DNA of 64,000 nucleotides, from positions 124,001 to 188,000 of the forward strand of contig NZ_QMEY01000005.1 in NCBI RefSeq assembly GCF_003315795.1, written 5' to 3'. Origin of the DNA: Spongiactinospora rosea (GTDB lineage Bacteria; Actinomycetota; Actinomycetes; Streptosporangiales; Streptosporangiaceae). The translations under genes were made by a program, and so were the position numbers. This document shows, one piece after another, positions 54,309-64,000 of the stretch; positions within the stretch are counted from its first letter, which is position 1; every line of letters begins with the position of its first letter. Under the pieces are notes generated by a model that saw only the letters and a program-made list of their open reading frames with translations, was not told the DNA's origin and made no database searches.

Positions 54309-54429
54309 GGGTCACCTCGCCGCTACGCCCGAGTGCGATCAGCGTCAGGTTGCGCAGTGGGTCCATGTCGTGGTTGCGGGTGTCGGGGGTGGTGGTCTTT
54401 TTCGTGAGGGCGGTGGTGTGGTCAGTCAT
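54301..54429 (-). CDS. 42-residue ORF made from a duplicated gene tail
   Basis: ATG 54429 lies in the stop region of the hydrolase gene (ATGACTGA) and the frame ends in a TGA overlapping the acyltransferase GTG. The N-terminal half is Thr-rich (MTDHTTALTKKTTTPDTRNH). The C-terminal 18 residues (LRNLTLIALGRSGEVTRG) nearly repeat the hydrolase C-terminus (LRNLTLIALGRTAEVTHD). It appears to be the remnant of a second hydrolase copy, kept because it preserves coupling. Its function, if any, is unknown. Confidence 0.5.
   Translation of the reverse strand: MTDHTTALTKKTTTPDTRNHDMDPLRNLTLIALGRSGEVTRG
54329..54359. repeat. 31-base direct repeat, copy 1
   Basis: It is identical over 31 bases to 54450-54480, with 121 bases between starts. 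It marks the duplication of the hydrolase 3' end described for the small ORF. Confidence 0.9.
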
Positions 54430-55204
54430 GGGTGACCTCGGCGGTTCGTCCGAGTGCGATCAGCGTCAGGTTGCGCAGTGAGAGCCCGCCGGGCTTGAAG
54501 TAGTCGCTGTGCGCGGCCTGGCCGGTCGCGAAGACCGTGGCGCCGAAACCGGGTGCGGCCGGGTCCGCGCCGAAGCCGAGCGGCCCCAGCCGGAACTTGG
54601 GCACGTTCCGCACCCAGTCCGCGCCGCCCAGCCCCGCCCACAGCCGTGTGCCGCCGAGCCCGAGGCCGGCGGCCGAGTCCGCGCCGAGCCCGGGGCTGCC
54701 GTACACCACCAGGTCGCTCACCCCGAGGCCGGGCGCGGCCTTCGCGCACAGCACCGAGCCGTAGCTGTGGCACATCAGGACGATCCGGGCCGCCGGGTTG
54801 GCGGCACGCACCCCGGCGACCGTGCGCCGCAGTTCCGCCACGCCCGCCTCGGCCGCGTCGTCGGTGAGCACGTCCAGGCTGATCGTCCGCGGGGAGGGGT
54901 AGCCCAGCCAGGCGATCGCCGCCAGCCCGCCGTCCGGGGCGAGGGCCCGCGCGCCGGCGAGCAGCGCCCGCGCCCCGCCTCCCGGCGTGCTGTACCACGC
55001 CCGCCTGCCGCCGTCGAAGCTGCGGGCGGTGGTGTCCGCGCCCGGCACGATCACCGCGACGTTCCGCGCGGTGCCGGCCGCCTCGCCGTACGCCTTGGTG
55101 AGCACGGCGGGCCCGGCCGCCGCCGTGGGGGCGGACACGGGACCGGCGAGCGCCGCCCCCGCGACCGCGGCGGCGGCCAGCACGACATGTTCGCGCCGGA
55201 GCAT
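54422..55204 (-). CDS. Secreted alpha/beta hydrolase (DUF1023-like)
   Basis: The 260-residue protein has a Sec or Tat-like signal (MLRREHVVLAAAAVAGAALA; about 1-30). Nucleophile elbow: VLMCHSYGSVLC near residue 145; the acid is likely in GSPGLGAD and the His in GQAAHSDYF. The pattern VIVPGADTTA...IAWLGYPSP is typical of actinobacterial DUF1023 hydrolases. Substrate unknown. The 31-base segment at its 3' end is repeated downstream (54329-54359). Confidence 0.85.
   Translation of the reverse strand: MLRREHVVLAAAAVAGAALAGPVSAPTAAAGPAVLTKAYGEAAGTARNVAVIVPGADTTARSFDGGRRAWYSTPGGGARALLAGARALAPDGGLAAIAWLGYPSPRTISLDVLTDDAAEAGVAELRRTVAGVRAANPAARIVLMCHSYGSVLCAKAAPGLGVSDLVVYGSPGLGADSAAGLGLGGTRLWAGLGGADWVRNVPKFRLGPLGFGADPAAPGFGATVFATGQAAHSDYFKPGGLSLRNLTLIALGRTAEVTHD
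54450..54480. repeat. 31-base direct repeat, copy 2 (in the hydrolase 3' end)
   Basis: This is the parental copy of the 54329-54359 repeat, coding for LRNLTLIALG at the hydrolase C-terminus. Confidence 0.9.
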
Positions 55205-55299
55205 CGGCGCCTCCTGTCCTGTTCCCTGGGGAATGATCAGGACAGGAAGCTATGGACCGGGCCGGGTAATCCGCGTCCCGCGACGGGGTGGACCTCGCG

Positions 55300-55983
55300 C
55301 TACCCCGTGCGGGTGATGCCGTCGCCCCCGGGCCGTACCAGCCCGGTCTCGTAGGCGTGCACGATGGCCTGGGCCCGGTCGCGCAGCGACAGTTTGGCGA
55401 GCACCCGCCCGACGTGGGTCTTCACGGTCTGCTCGGAGACCACCAGCTCGGCGGCGATCTCCTGGTTGGAAAGGCCCTGGGCGACCAGGGACAACACCTC
55501 GGTCTCCCGCTCGGTCAGGTCGGCGAGGCGCCTGACGGCGGGCGCCCTGGGGCCGCCGAGCCGGGCGAACTCGGCGATCAGCCGTCTGGTCACGGTGGGC
55601 GCGAGCAGCGCCTCGCCGGCGGCGACGACGCGCACCGCGTCGGCGAGCTGCTGGGCGGAGGCGTCCTTCAGCAGGAAGCCGCTGGCGCCCGCGCGCAGCG
55701 CCGCGTACACGTAGTCGTCGAGGTCGAAGGTGGTCAGGATGAGTACCCTGGACGGCAGCTCGGGGACTGCGCCGATGCGGCGGGTCGCCTCCAGCCCGTC
55801 CATGCCCGGCATGCGGACGTCCATCAAGATCACGTCGGGTCGCAGCTCCACCGCGCGGGCGACCGCCTGCGCCCCGTCCGCCGCCTCGCCGACCACCTCG
55901 ATGTCCGGCTGCGCGCTGAGGAAGACGGTGAACCCGGTGCGCACCATGCCCTGGTCGTCGGCGATCAGGACGCGGATGGCCAA
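55300..55983 (-). CDS. NarL/LuxR-type response regulator
   Basis: 227 residues from TTG 55983, which overlaps the 3' end of the kinase gene by 19 bases and has GAGGAGGAG upstream. Receiver domain: acidic pocket VLIADDQ, phospho-acceptor Asp in ILMDVRMPGMDG near residue 54, and Lys in GFLLKDAS. C-terminal LuxR HTH: TERETEVLSLVAQGLSNQEI then VVSEQTVKTHV. It should bind DNA after phosphorylation by the adjacent kinase. Target genes are unknown. Confidence 0.93.
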   Translation of the reverse strand: MAIRVLIADDQGMVRTGFTVFLSAQPDIEVVGEAADGAQAVARAVELRPDVILMDVRMPGMDGLEATRRIGAVPELPSRVLILTTFDLDDYVYAALRAGASGFLLKDASAQQLADAVRVVAAGEALLAPTVTRRLIAEFARLGGPRAPAVRRLADLTERETEVLSLVAQGLSNQEIAAELVVSEQTVKTHVGRVLAKLSLRDRAQAIVHAYETGLVRPGGDGITRTG

Positions 55984-57302
55984 TGCTCCTCCTCGATGGG
56001 CAGGGTGACCGTCACCGCGAAGCCGCCACCGGTGATGGGACCGGCCTCGAACGTGCCCCCCAGCATTGTCGCGCGCTCGCGCATGCCGATCAGCCCGTGC
56101 CCGTCGGCGGAGGGGGGAGCCGCCTGCCTGACGCCGGGGCCGTTCACCACCCGCAGGCGCAGGTCCGGCCCGGTGCGGTGGACGTCCACGACCATCGCGC
56201 TGCCGGGGGCGTGCCGCATGCCGTTGCTCAGTGATTCCTGCACGATCCGGTACGCCGACACGCCCACCGCCGCCGGGACGCCCTCGTCCGGGACGTCCAG
56301 GGACAGCGAGACGGTGAGCCCGGTCCCGCGTGCGGTGTCGATCAGCTCCTCCAGCCGGTCCAGGCCGGGCTGCGGGGCCGTGTCGATCCTGCCGTCCTCG
56401 TCGCGCAGTACGCCGAGGACGCGGCGCATCTCGGCCAGGGCGGTGAGGGACAGCCCGCGGATCTGCCCCAGCCCCTCCTCCAGCCGCCGCGCGTCGCCCG
56501 CCGCCTGTATCGGCACCGCCTCGGCCTGGATGGCGATCACCGACATGTGGTGGGCCACCACGTCGTGCAGTTCGCGCGCGATCCGGGAGCGCTCGGCCAG
56601 CACCGCGCGGGCCGCGTCGGCCATGTCGGCCCGCCGCTCCTGCACGGCCAGCCGCGAGGCCGTACTGCGCCGCACCCGCGCGCTGTTGCCGAGCATGGCG
56701 GCCGTCGCCACCAGCGCTATCACGATCGGCAACGAGGACGGGTCCATGCCCCAGGCGACGATCGCCGACACCACGCCGATGCCGATGGTGGTCGTCCGGT
56801 CGGTGCGCGCCGCCGCCGTGTAGACGCACGCGAGGTAGGTGAGGGTGGTGACCAGCGTGTAGGGCGGGTTGCCGTAGACCGGCCTGATCAGGTGGGCGGC
56901 GAACGGCAGGGCCACCACCATCGCCCGCCAGGCCAGCAGTGGCCGGCTGCGGCGCAGCGCGAGCGGCAGCGACCAGACCGACGCCACGAAGAGGGAGGCG
57001 AGCGGATCGATGTAGGCGCCATAGGTGCCCGGTTGGTTGATCGTGAACCGGCTGAGGGTCCGGATGTGCTCCACGGACAGCCAGAACAGCAGCAGGACCA
57101 GCACCTGCTCGGCGGCGATGGCGAGCCGGACGGTCTCGCGCGGCAGGAACCGCCGCAGGGAGTCCGGCATCCGCTGGACCAGGCGGTCCAGGAGGGGTGA
57201 GGCGGGAGGCGGCGGGTCGGCGACGGCGGTGAACATGGCCACCTTGACGGGGGCCGTCAGCCGGGAGAGCCGCTTTTTGGCCGATCGGATCCGCCTGAGC
57301 AC
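55965..57302 (-). CDS. Sensor histidine kinase (HisKA_3/NarX type)
   Basis: 445 residues from GTG 57302. A basic, proline-containing cytoplasmic start is followed by about five membrane spans (AIAAEQVLVLLLFWLSV, LFVASVWSLPLAL, TTIGIGVVSAIVAWG). The dimerisation helix holds the phospho-His in RIARELHDVVAHHMSV near residue 245. The ATPase domain shows VQESLSNGMRHA and DGHGLIGMRERA. There is no periplasmic sensor domain, so it probably senses within the membrane, as kinases of cell-envelope stress systems do. Confidence 0.92.
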   Translation of the reverse strand: MLRRIRSAKKRLSRLTAPVKVAMFTAVADPPPPASPLLDRLVQRMPDSLRRFLPRETVRLAIAAEQVLVLLLFWLSVEHIRTLSRFTINQPGTYGAYIDPLASLFVASVWSLPLALRRSRPLLAWRAMVVALPFAAHLIRPVYGNPPYTLVTTLTYLACVYTAAARTDRTTTIGIGVVSAIVAWGMDPSSLPIVIALVATAAMLGNSARVRRSTASRLAVQERRADMADAARAVLAERSRIARELHDVVAHHMSVIAIQAEAVPIQAAGDARRLEEGLGQIRGLSLTALAEMRRVLGVLRDEDGRIDTAPQPGLDRLEELIDTARGTGLTVSLSLDVPDEGVPAAVGVSAYRIVQESLSNGMRHAPGSAMVVDVHRTGPDLRLRVVNGPGVRQAAPPSADGHGLIGMRERATMLGGTFEAGPITGGGFAVTVTLPIEEEHWPSAS

Positions 57303-57397
57303 GCGACCAACCCTAGACCGGGGCCGCCCGGGACGGCGTCATACCGGGGAGTGATCCGTTGTCACACCCCCGTACTGCTTACATGCTTACGATCGCT

Positions 57398-57416
57398 GTG
57401 AGCGAACAGGCTCAAG
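57398..57416. promoter_or_regulatory. Degenerate second HAIR-like element
   Basis: GTGAGC-N6-GCTCAAG resembles the HspR box (arms CTTGAG/CTCAAG) but the spacing is one base short and one arm has a mismatch. It lies 30-50 bases upstream of the good HAIR. Confidence 0.3.
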
Positions 57417-57444
57417 CTCGGGAACAATGCGGGGCTCTCAATAA

Positions 57445-57463
57445 TTGAGTCGGTATAACTCAA
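57445..57463. promoter_or_regulatory. HAIR operator (HspR box) in front of lon
   Basis: TTGAGT, seven bases, then ACTCAA matches the core of the HspR-associated inverted repeat (CTTGAGT-N7-ACTCAAG) exactly. It ends 14 bases before the lon ATG and overlaps a TATAAC -10-like hexamer. In Streptomyces the heat-shock repressor HspR controls dnaK, clpB and lon through such boxes, so lon here is predicted to be HspR-regulated. Confidence 0.85.
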
Positions 57464-57477
57464 CCTTTGGAGATCGC

Positions 57478-59856
<2,379 letters not shown>

Positions 59857-59888
59857 CCCGGCGGAGCCGCCTCCTGAGTGGTGCACAG

Positions 59889-59918
59889 GGGGCCGGACAC
59901 CCGCGGGTGTCCGGCCCC
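59889..59918 (+). terminator. Terminator after lon
   Basis: A 30-base perfect palindrome (arms GGGGCCGGACACCCG and its complement) sits 32 bases after the lon stop, followed by CTTG. Confidence 0.9.
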
Positions 59919-60119
59919 TTGATGTGTGGTGAATTGTGATTTATGTTACTTATGGGATGGGAATAAATTTCGGTTTTGGGCCCCCTGGGTCGGCGCGATA
60001 GATAACGATCTTGCGAATAGCCCTAGTTTGTCGGGCTTTCAAGTGGTTTGTAAGTGTTTGTCAATCTCGGGACGTGAGGCTTGGTCGGTCAGACACCCTT
60101 ATCCCCGAGAGGACCGAAC

Positions 60120-60713
60120 GTGCGATTCGTCAGCCGAATCCTCATCGGCGTAGGCGCCGCGACGGCGATCGCGGTGGCCGCCCCGGCCGCCGCCAGCGCG
60201 ACCGTCACCGCGGGTGGCGCCGCCACCGCCAGTGCCGTCACCGGCACGACGCAGTGGGGCCCGTACTACTCCGCCGACCGCAAGAGCAAGGCGACCGGTG
60301 AGGTCAGCGTCGAGCGCAAGCACCACAAGGTGTACTACAAGAAGAAGCACACCAAGTGGGTCAAGCACTGCTGGTGGCACAAGGGCGCGAAGAAGTGCAA
60401 GCCGGTCAAGAAGACCTGGTGGACCAAGCACTCCAAGTGGGTTCGCGGCAATGAGTTCACCGTGGAGAGCAAGCTGCGCAACGAAAAGCGGTGGGGCGAC
60501 CGCCGGTACCGCTGTGCGTGGGAGACCTTCAAGGTCGTCACCTTCGACGGCTCCTCCTACCTCCGGTCCTTCGACAACTGCGGCAGGTACCCCGAGCGCC
60601 ACAGCTTCGACGGCAAGGACGCCAAGCGCATCTCCGTCCAGGTGAGCCGTGGCAACGGGCACTCGCCCAAGGGCAGGTCCGGCGGCTGGCACGAGATCTA
60701 CAGCGCGTTCTGA
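60120..60713 (+). CDS. Secreted Lys/Trp/His-rich basic protein, unknown
   Basis: 197 residues from GTG 60120 with GAGAGGA upstream. Signal peptide about 1-30, ending AAASA. The mature start (QWGPYYSADRKSKATGEVSV) is followed by a strongly basic, aromatic segment at about residues 70-115 with repeated K-W/H patterns (HTKWVKHCWWHKGAKKC, TWWTKHSKWV) and then a more ordinary domain with two Cys (RCAWETF, FDNCGRY). No family recognised. The charge suggests binding to anionic polymers such as teichoic acids, DNA or membranes. About 200 AT-richer bases precede it. Confidence 0.8.
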   Translation: MRFVSRILIGVGAATAIAVAAPAAASATVTAGGAATASAVTGTTQWGPYYSADRKSKATGEVSVERKHHKVYYKKKHTKWVKHCWWHKGAKKCKPVKKTWWTKHSKWVRGNEFTVESKLRNEKRWGDRRYRCAWETFKVVTFDGSSYLRSFDNCGRYPERHSFDGKDAKRISVQVSRGNGHSPKGRSGGWHEIYSAF

Positions 60714-60737
60714 CGACCGCCGCGTGGACGCGGACCG

Positions 60738-63467
60738 TCAAGGGCCGTCCGAGGCCCGGTCCGCCAGATGACGCCGAGGCCGCCGCTCCCCGAGTCCGGG
60801 GGCGGCGGCCTCGGCGCGTTTCAGGCCGGTGGGCGTCCCGCCGTCGAACCTCGCGAAGATCCCGGCCAGTTCGGCGGCGCTGTTCACGCCGAGCTTCTGG
60901 TACGCCTGGTTGCGGTGGTTCTGGGCGGTGCGCAGGGAGATGTGCAGGCGTTCGGCGACCTCCCGGTGGCTGCGCCCGGCCGCGCCGAGCTGGGCGACCT
61001 CCAGCTCGCGCACGGTCAGGTCGGGCGCGGCCAGGCAGCGCAGCGCCGGAGTGGCCGCCCGCGGGCAGGACGCGGCCAGCGACCACGCCTCGGCGGCGGC
61101 CCTGCGGGCGCCCCGCTCGTCGCCCGCCCGGCGCAGCGCGCCCGTCGCCTGCGCGGCGGCCTCGGCCGCGTGCAGCATCAGGCCCAGCCGCTCGAAGCCG
61201 GTGGCCGTCGCCAGCAGCTCGCCGCCGTCGCCGTCGGCGAGCGCGGCGGCGTGCCGGGCGGCCAGCCGTACCCGCTCGCCGTCGTGGACCGCGGCCAGCT
61301 CGGCCAGCCGGGCCCGTACCGGCGCGGCACGGCCCAGGCGCACCGCGTCGTGCAGCGCGATGTGCTCGAAGCCGGGCAGCCCCGCGGCGCGGCTGCTCGC
61401 CGCCACGCTCAGCGCGAGGTCGATCGCCCTGCTGGTCTCGCCCAGCGCGGCGGCGATCCAGACGCGGGTGAGCGCCACCCACCGGCCGAAGGCGGTCCAG
61501 GTGGTCCGGTTGCGGGCCAGCGCGGCGTCCAGCGTCTCCTGCGCCGCCCTGCCGTCCCCGCACAGTGCCTGCGCCAGCGCGTAGGCGCCCAGGCACCCGC
61601 CGACCGTGACCGCGGTCTCGTGGTGCGCGGGCGCGTGCAGTACGGCGAGCGCGGAGTCGAGGTCGCCGCGCAGGATCGCGGCGTGCCCCCGGGACAGCGC
61701 CAGGCTGCCCTCGCCCCGCGACCAGCCGCGCTGCCCGGACACCGCCGCGGTCATGGAGGCGGTGGCCTCTCCCACGACCGCGAGGTCGCCGCTGAACAGC
61801 CCGCACAGTGCCCAGGTGGAGTGCAGCGGGGAGACCAGCGCGGGGATCGTGTCCCGCCAGCCCGCCATGCCGGACAGGGCCTTGGACACGGCGGCCAGCG
61901 CCTCGGTCGTACGGCCCGCGTAGCACAGCGCGAGCGCGCGGGAGCTGAGCGCCTGCGCGCGCAGCGCCGCGCCGAGCGGGCGGTCCAGCAGCGGAGCGCT
62001 CCAGGCCAGCGCGGAGCGCGGGTCGGCGGCGGAGGCGGCCAGGCCGATCCGGCGCACGGTGATCGCGTCGCGCCTGGCGGGGTCGGTGACGGTGCCCTCG
62101 GTACGCGCCAGCAGCGCCATCGCCTCGGGCAGCCGGTCGGTGCCCCAGGCGAGATTGCTGGCCCTGGCCAGGGCCAGTTCGACGCGGGTGGACTCGTCGG
62201 CGGGCTCCGGCGTCGCGTCCAGCACCGCGCGGGCGCGGTCGGGGAGCTGGGCGTGGTCGAGCAGGTTGGCCAGCAGGATCGCCGCCTCGACGCCGCCGCC
62301 CGCCGGCAGCGCGGCCTCGGCCAGGCGGACCGCGAGCGGATAGTCGTGCGCGGCCCAGGCCAGCCGGCAGGCGGCGACCAGCGGTTCGGGGTCGGCCCCC
62401 AGCCCGCTCTCCAGCCGCCACACCGTGCCGCGCAGCACGTCCTCCCTGCGCCGCATGCCGGTGGCCGCCACGACCCGCACCAGTTCGGCGTAACGGCGGC
62501 GGCGGCGCAGCCCGGGGCAGCGCTCGCGGGCCACCTCGCCGTAGAGCGGGTGGCCGAGCCGCGCGACCTCCCTCCTGTCCTCCACGGCGACCCTGATCAG
62601 GCCGCGCTCCTCGGCGAGCAGTACGGCCTCCTCCGAGACCAGCGTGCTCAGCGTGCGCGCCCCGATCGGCTCGGCGAACGCGGTGAACTCCAGCACCGCC
62701 GCCAGCGGGCCCGACAGGGTGCCGATCCGGTCGCGGATCAGCTCGACCAGCCGGGGGGCGAGCGGCGCGTCCCCTGGGGCCGCGTCCGCCAGCGGGCCGT
62801 GGGCGAGGTGCCACATGCCGCGCAACCGCTGGAGCGTTCCCGCGGCGAGCGCGGAGTCGACGATCTCGTGCAGGAACAGCGCGTTCCCCTCGGTCACCCG
62901 GCACAGGTGGACCACGGTCGCCTCGTCCGGCGGGCCGCCGAGCGCGGCGGTCAGCAGCCGCCGGATGTCGCCGTCGCCCAGCGGCCCGATGTCGGCCCGC
63001 CTGGCCAGGTGGTCGCGCCACAGCGCGGTCACCGTGTCGGGGGCGGGCTCGCCGCTGCGCAGCGTGGCGACGACCCGGGCGCGTCCGGTGGCGACCAGCG
63101 AGTGGATCACTCCCGCCGAGTGCCCGTCCAGCAGGTGCGCGTCGTCCACGCCGAGTACCGGCAGCCGCCCGGCGGCCCGCGCGACGATCTCCTCGGCCGC
63201 CCACCGCAGCGTGTTGCCCTCGGGCGCCCGCGCGGGCAGCAGGTCCGCCAGCGCGCCGTTGGGGATGTCGCTGGTCGCCTTGGTGGCGCGGATGCGCAGT
63301 ACGGCGTGGCGGTCGTCGGCGAACCCGCGTAGCACCTCGGCGGCCAGCCGGGACTTGCCCACCCCGGCCGCGCCCACGATCACGACGCCGCGCGCGGCGC
63401 GGTCGCGGGCGAATCTGATCAATGTTTCCAGCTCTTTCTCACGCCCCGCGAACGGCCACGGCTTCAT
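60738..63467 (-). CDS. Large ATP-binding LuxR-family (LAL) transcriptional regulator
   Basis: The 909-residue protein has an N-terminal AAA/NB domain with Walker A GAAGVGKSRL near residue 35 and Walker B LPVLGVDDAH near 103. A long helical TPR-like middle (about 350-800) follows, and a C-terminal LuxR HTH near 840 (LTVRELEVAQLGAAGRSHREV then ISLRTAQNH). LAL proteins are often pathway-specific activators of polyketide clusters or of carbon use in actinomycetes. Here it faces away from neighbours, so its targets are not evident. Confidence 0.93.
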   Translation of the reverse strand: MKPWPFAGREKELETLIRFARDRAARGVVIVGAAGVGKSRLAAEVLRGFADDRHAVLRIRATKATSDIPNGALADLLPARAPEGNTLRWAAEEIVARAAGRLPVLGVDDAHLLDGHSAGVIHSLVATGRARVVATLRSGEPAPDTVTALWRDHLARRADIGPLGDGDIRRLLTAALGGPPDEATVVHLCRVTEGNALFLHEIVDSALAAGTLQRLRGMWHLAHGPLADAAPGDAPLAPRLVELIRDRIGTLSGPLAAVLEFTAFAEPIGARTLSTLVSEEAVLLAEERGLIRVAVEDRREVARLGHPLYGEVARERCPGLRRRRRYAELVRVVAATGMRRREDVLRGTVWRLESGLGADPEPLVAACRLAWAAHDYPLAVRLAEAALPAGGGVEAAILLANLLDHAQLPDRARAVLDATPEPADESTRVELALARASNLAWGTDRLPEAMALLARTEGTVTDPARRDAITVRRIGLAASAADPRSALAWSAPLLDRPLGAALRAQALSSRALALCYAGRTTEALAAVSKALSGMAGWRDTIPALVSPLHSTWALCGLFSGDLAVVGEATASMTAAVSGQRGWSRGEGSLALSRGHAAILRGDLDSALAVLHAPAHHETAVTVGGCLGAYALAQALCGDGRAAQETLDAALARNRTTWTAFGRWVALTRVWIAAALGETSRAIDLALSVAASSRAAGLPGFEHIALHDAVRLGRAAPVRARLAELAAVHDGERVRLAARHAAALADGDGGELLATATGFERLGLMLHAAEAAAQATGALRRAGDERGARRAAAEAWSLAASCPRAATPALRCLAAPDLTVRELEVAQLGAAGRSHREVAERLHISLRTAQNHRNQAYQKLGVNSAAELAGIFARFDGGTPTGLKRAEAAAPGLGERRPRRHLADRASDGP

Positions 63468-63537
63468 TGTGCCCCTCCCACCCAGGTCTGGATATTACGC
63501 TCTTGTGGGCAATTTGGTGATCCTTTATCGTCCCTTT

Positions 63538-64000
63538 GTGAGGCGCTGGGCGGCGAAATTCAGCATTGATTGCCCTGGGTGTGCGAATCCTTCTCTCGCG
63601 CGTGAGCCCGATGGGCCGCATCGGTCATTCCTGCCGCCGGAACTGGCGCCGTACGCGACGGCCGTGTGCCAGATGTGCGGGCAGGTGCTCTTCCTGGCGG
63701 CGGAGTCGGCGGCCATCGATCCCGACCGTGATCCCGACGGGCTGCCGCCACGGCGGGCGCGGGTGCTGTGGCCGGTCGCGGCACGCCGGTCGCGCGCCGC
63801 CGCCGCCGTACCGGCGGCGCTGGCGCGGGAACTCGCGGAGGCCGAGTCCTGCCTGAACGCCGGGGCGTACACGATGACCTTGGTGAACGTACGGCGATTG
63901 CTCGAAGGGGTGTGCGCGGATCACGGGGCGGGCGGGCGGACCCTGCACCAGGGGCTGCGCGAACTGCGCGCCCGGGGGCTGGTGGAGGGACGGCTGGCGG
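63538..64000 (+). CDS. DUF4145-like protein with N-terminal zinc ribbon (partial)
   Basis: The frame is open to the right edge. GTG 63538 is tentative; GTG 63517 and 63505 are in frame and none has a good ribosome site. The translation starts VRRWAAKFSIDCPGCANPS, and a second Cys pair is VCQMCGQ near residue 47, forming a zinc-ribbon-like pattern. Then come PAALARELAEAESC, TLVNVRRLLEGVCADHGA and LRELRARGLVEG, which match the DUF4145 helical core. DUF4145 proteins often sit beside restriction or defence genes, but nothing beyond the edge can be seen. Confidence 0.7.
   Translation, partial: MRRWAAKFSIDCPGCANPSLAREPDGPHRSFLPPELAPYATAVCQMCGQVLFLAAESAAIDPDRDPDGLPPRRARVLWPVAARRSRAAAAVPAALARELAEAESCLNAGAYTMTLVNVRRLLEGVCADHGAGGRTLHQGLRELRARGLVEGRLA

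Noticed and set aside
60720..60733. Hairpin CCGCGT-GG-ACGCGG as terminator between the secreted protein and the LAL gene
   Set aside because: A two-base loop is too tight for a convincing terminator.

Overview
The window is very GC-rich actinomycete chromosome. It has dense GTG/TTG starts, 1-8 base gene overlaps, Tat and Sec signal peptides, an HspR-type HAIR operator in front of lon, a large LuxR-family (LAL) regulator, zinc-finger anti-sigma and GPP34 genes. The content suits a Streptosporangiales-type organism (Streptosporangium/Nonomuraea/Actinomadura relatives), but the genus is a guess. I saw no tRNA, rRNA, CRISPR array or insertion sequence.

Region A (1-15736, minus strand) is the 3' part of a hybrid polyketide/non-ribosomal peptide operon. 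Transcription order is a DrrA-like ABC ATPase, two ABC-2 permeases, a PKS (KS-AT-KR-DH-carrier), a LanB-type 'lantibiotic dehydratase' glutamylation-domain protein, an NRPS (A-T-C-A-T) and a condensation-domain NRPS cut by the left edge. Almost all of these genes overlap or touch. The LanB-like protein between a PKS and an NRPS, with no elimination domain and no visible precursor peptide, is the most interesting item.

Region B (15851-26975) holds an MFS exporter under a FadR/GntR-like palindrome, a clade-2 catalase and a degenerate Nudix-fold protein. Then comes a catabolic-looking cassette: a 2,4'-dihydroxyacetophenone dioxygenase-type cupin, an MFS transporter, a butanediol-dehydrogenase-like zinc enzyme, an SDR, AraC and PadR regulators, and an FAD aromatic hydroxylase.

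Region C (27317-34817) carries a secreted GH25 muramidase, a small secreted protein, a GNAT/APC permease pair, GPP34, an AroE-fold dehydrogenase and a secreted S37 peptidase, with an AT-rich gene-poor island near 31.7-31.9 kb.

Region D (34818-45690) has an ArfB-type rescue factor, then a putative three-gene unit (serine hydrolase, divergent HSP90, 910-residue TPR protein), a PhoD phosphatase, a tiny membrane protein, an FG-GAP propeller protein and a cytochrome P450.

Region E (45665-57302) contains a DHA2 drug exporter, an ECF sigma/anti-sigma/ABC operon, a heme oxygenase/TetR pair, a secreted alpha/beta hydrolase and membrane acyltransferase separated by a small ORF born from a duplicated gene tail, and a NarL-type two-component system.

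Region F (57303-64000) has Lon protease with its HAIR box, a Lys/Trp/His-rich secreted protein, a LAL regulator and the start of a DUF4145-like gene cut by the right edge.
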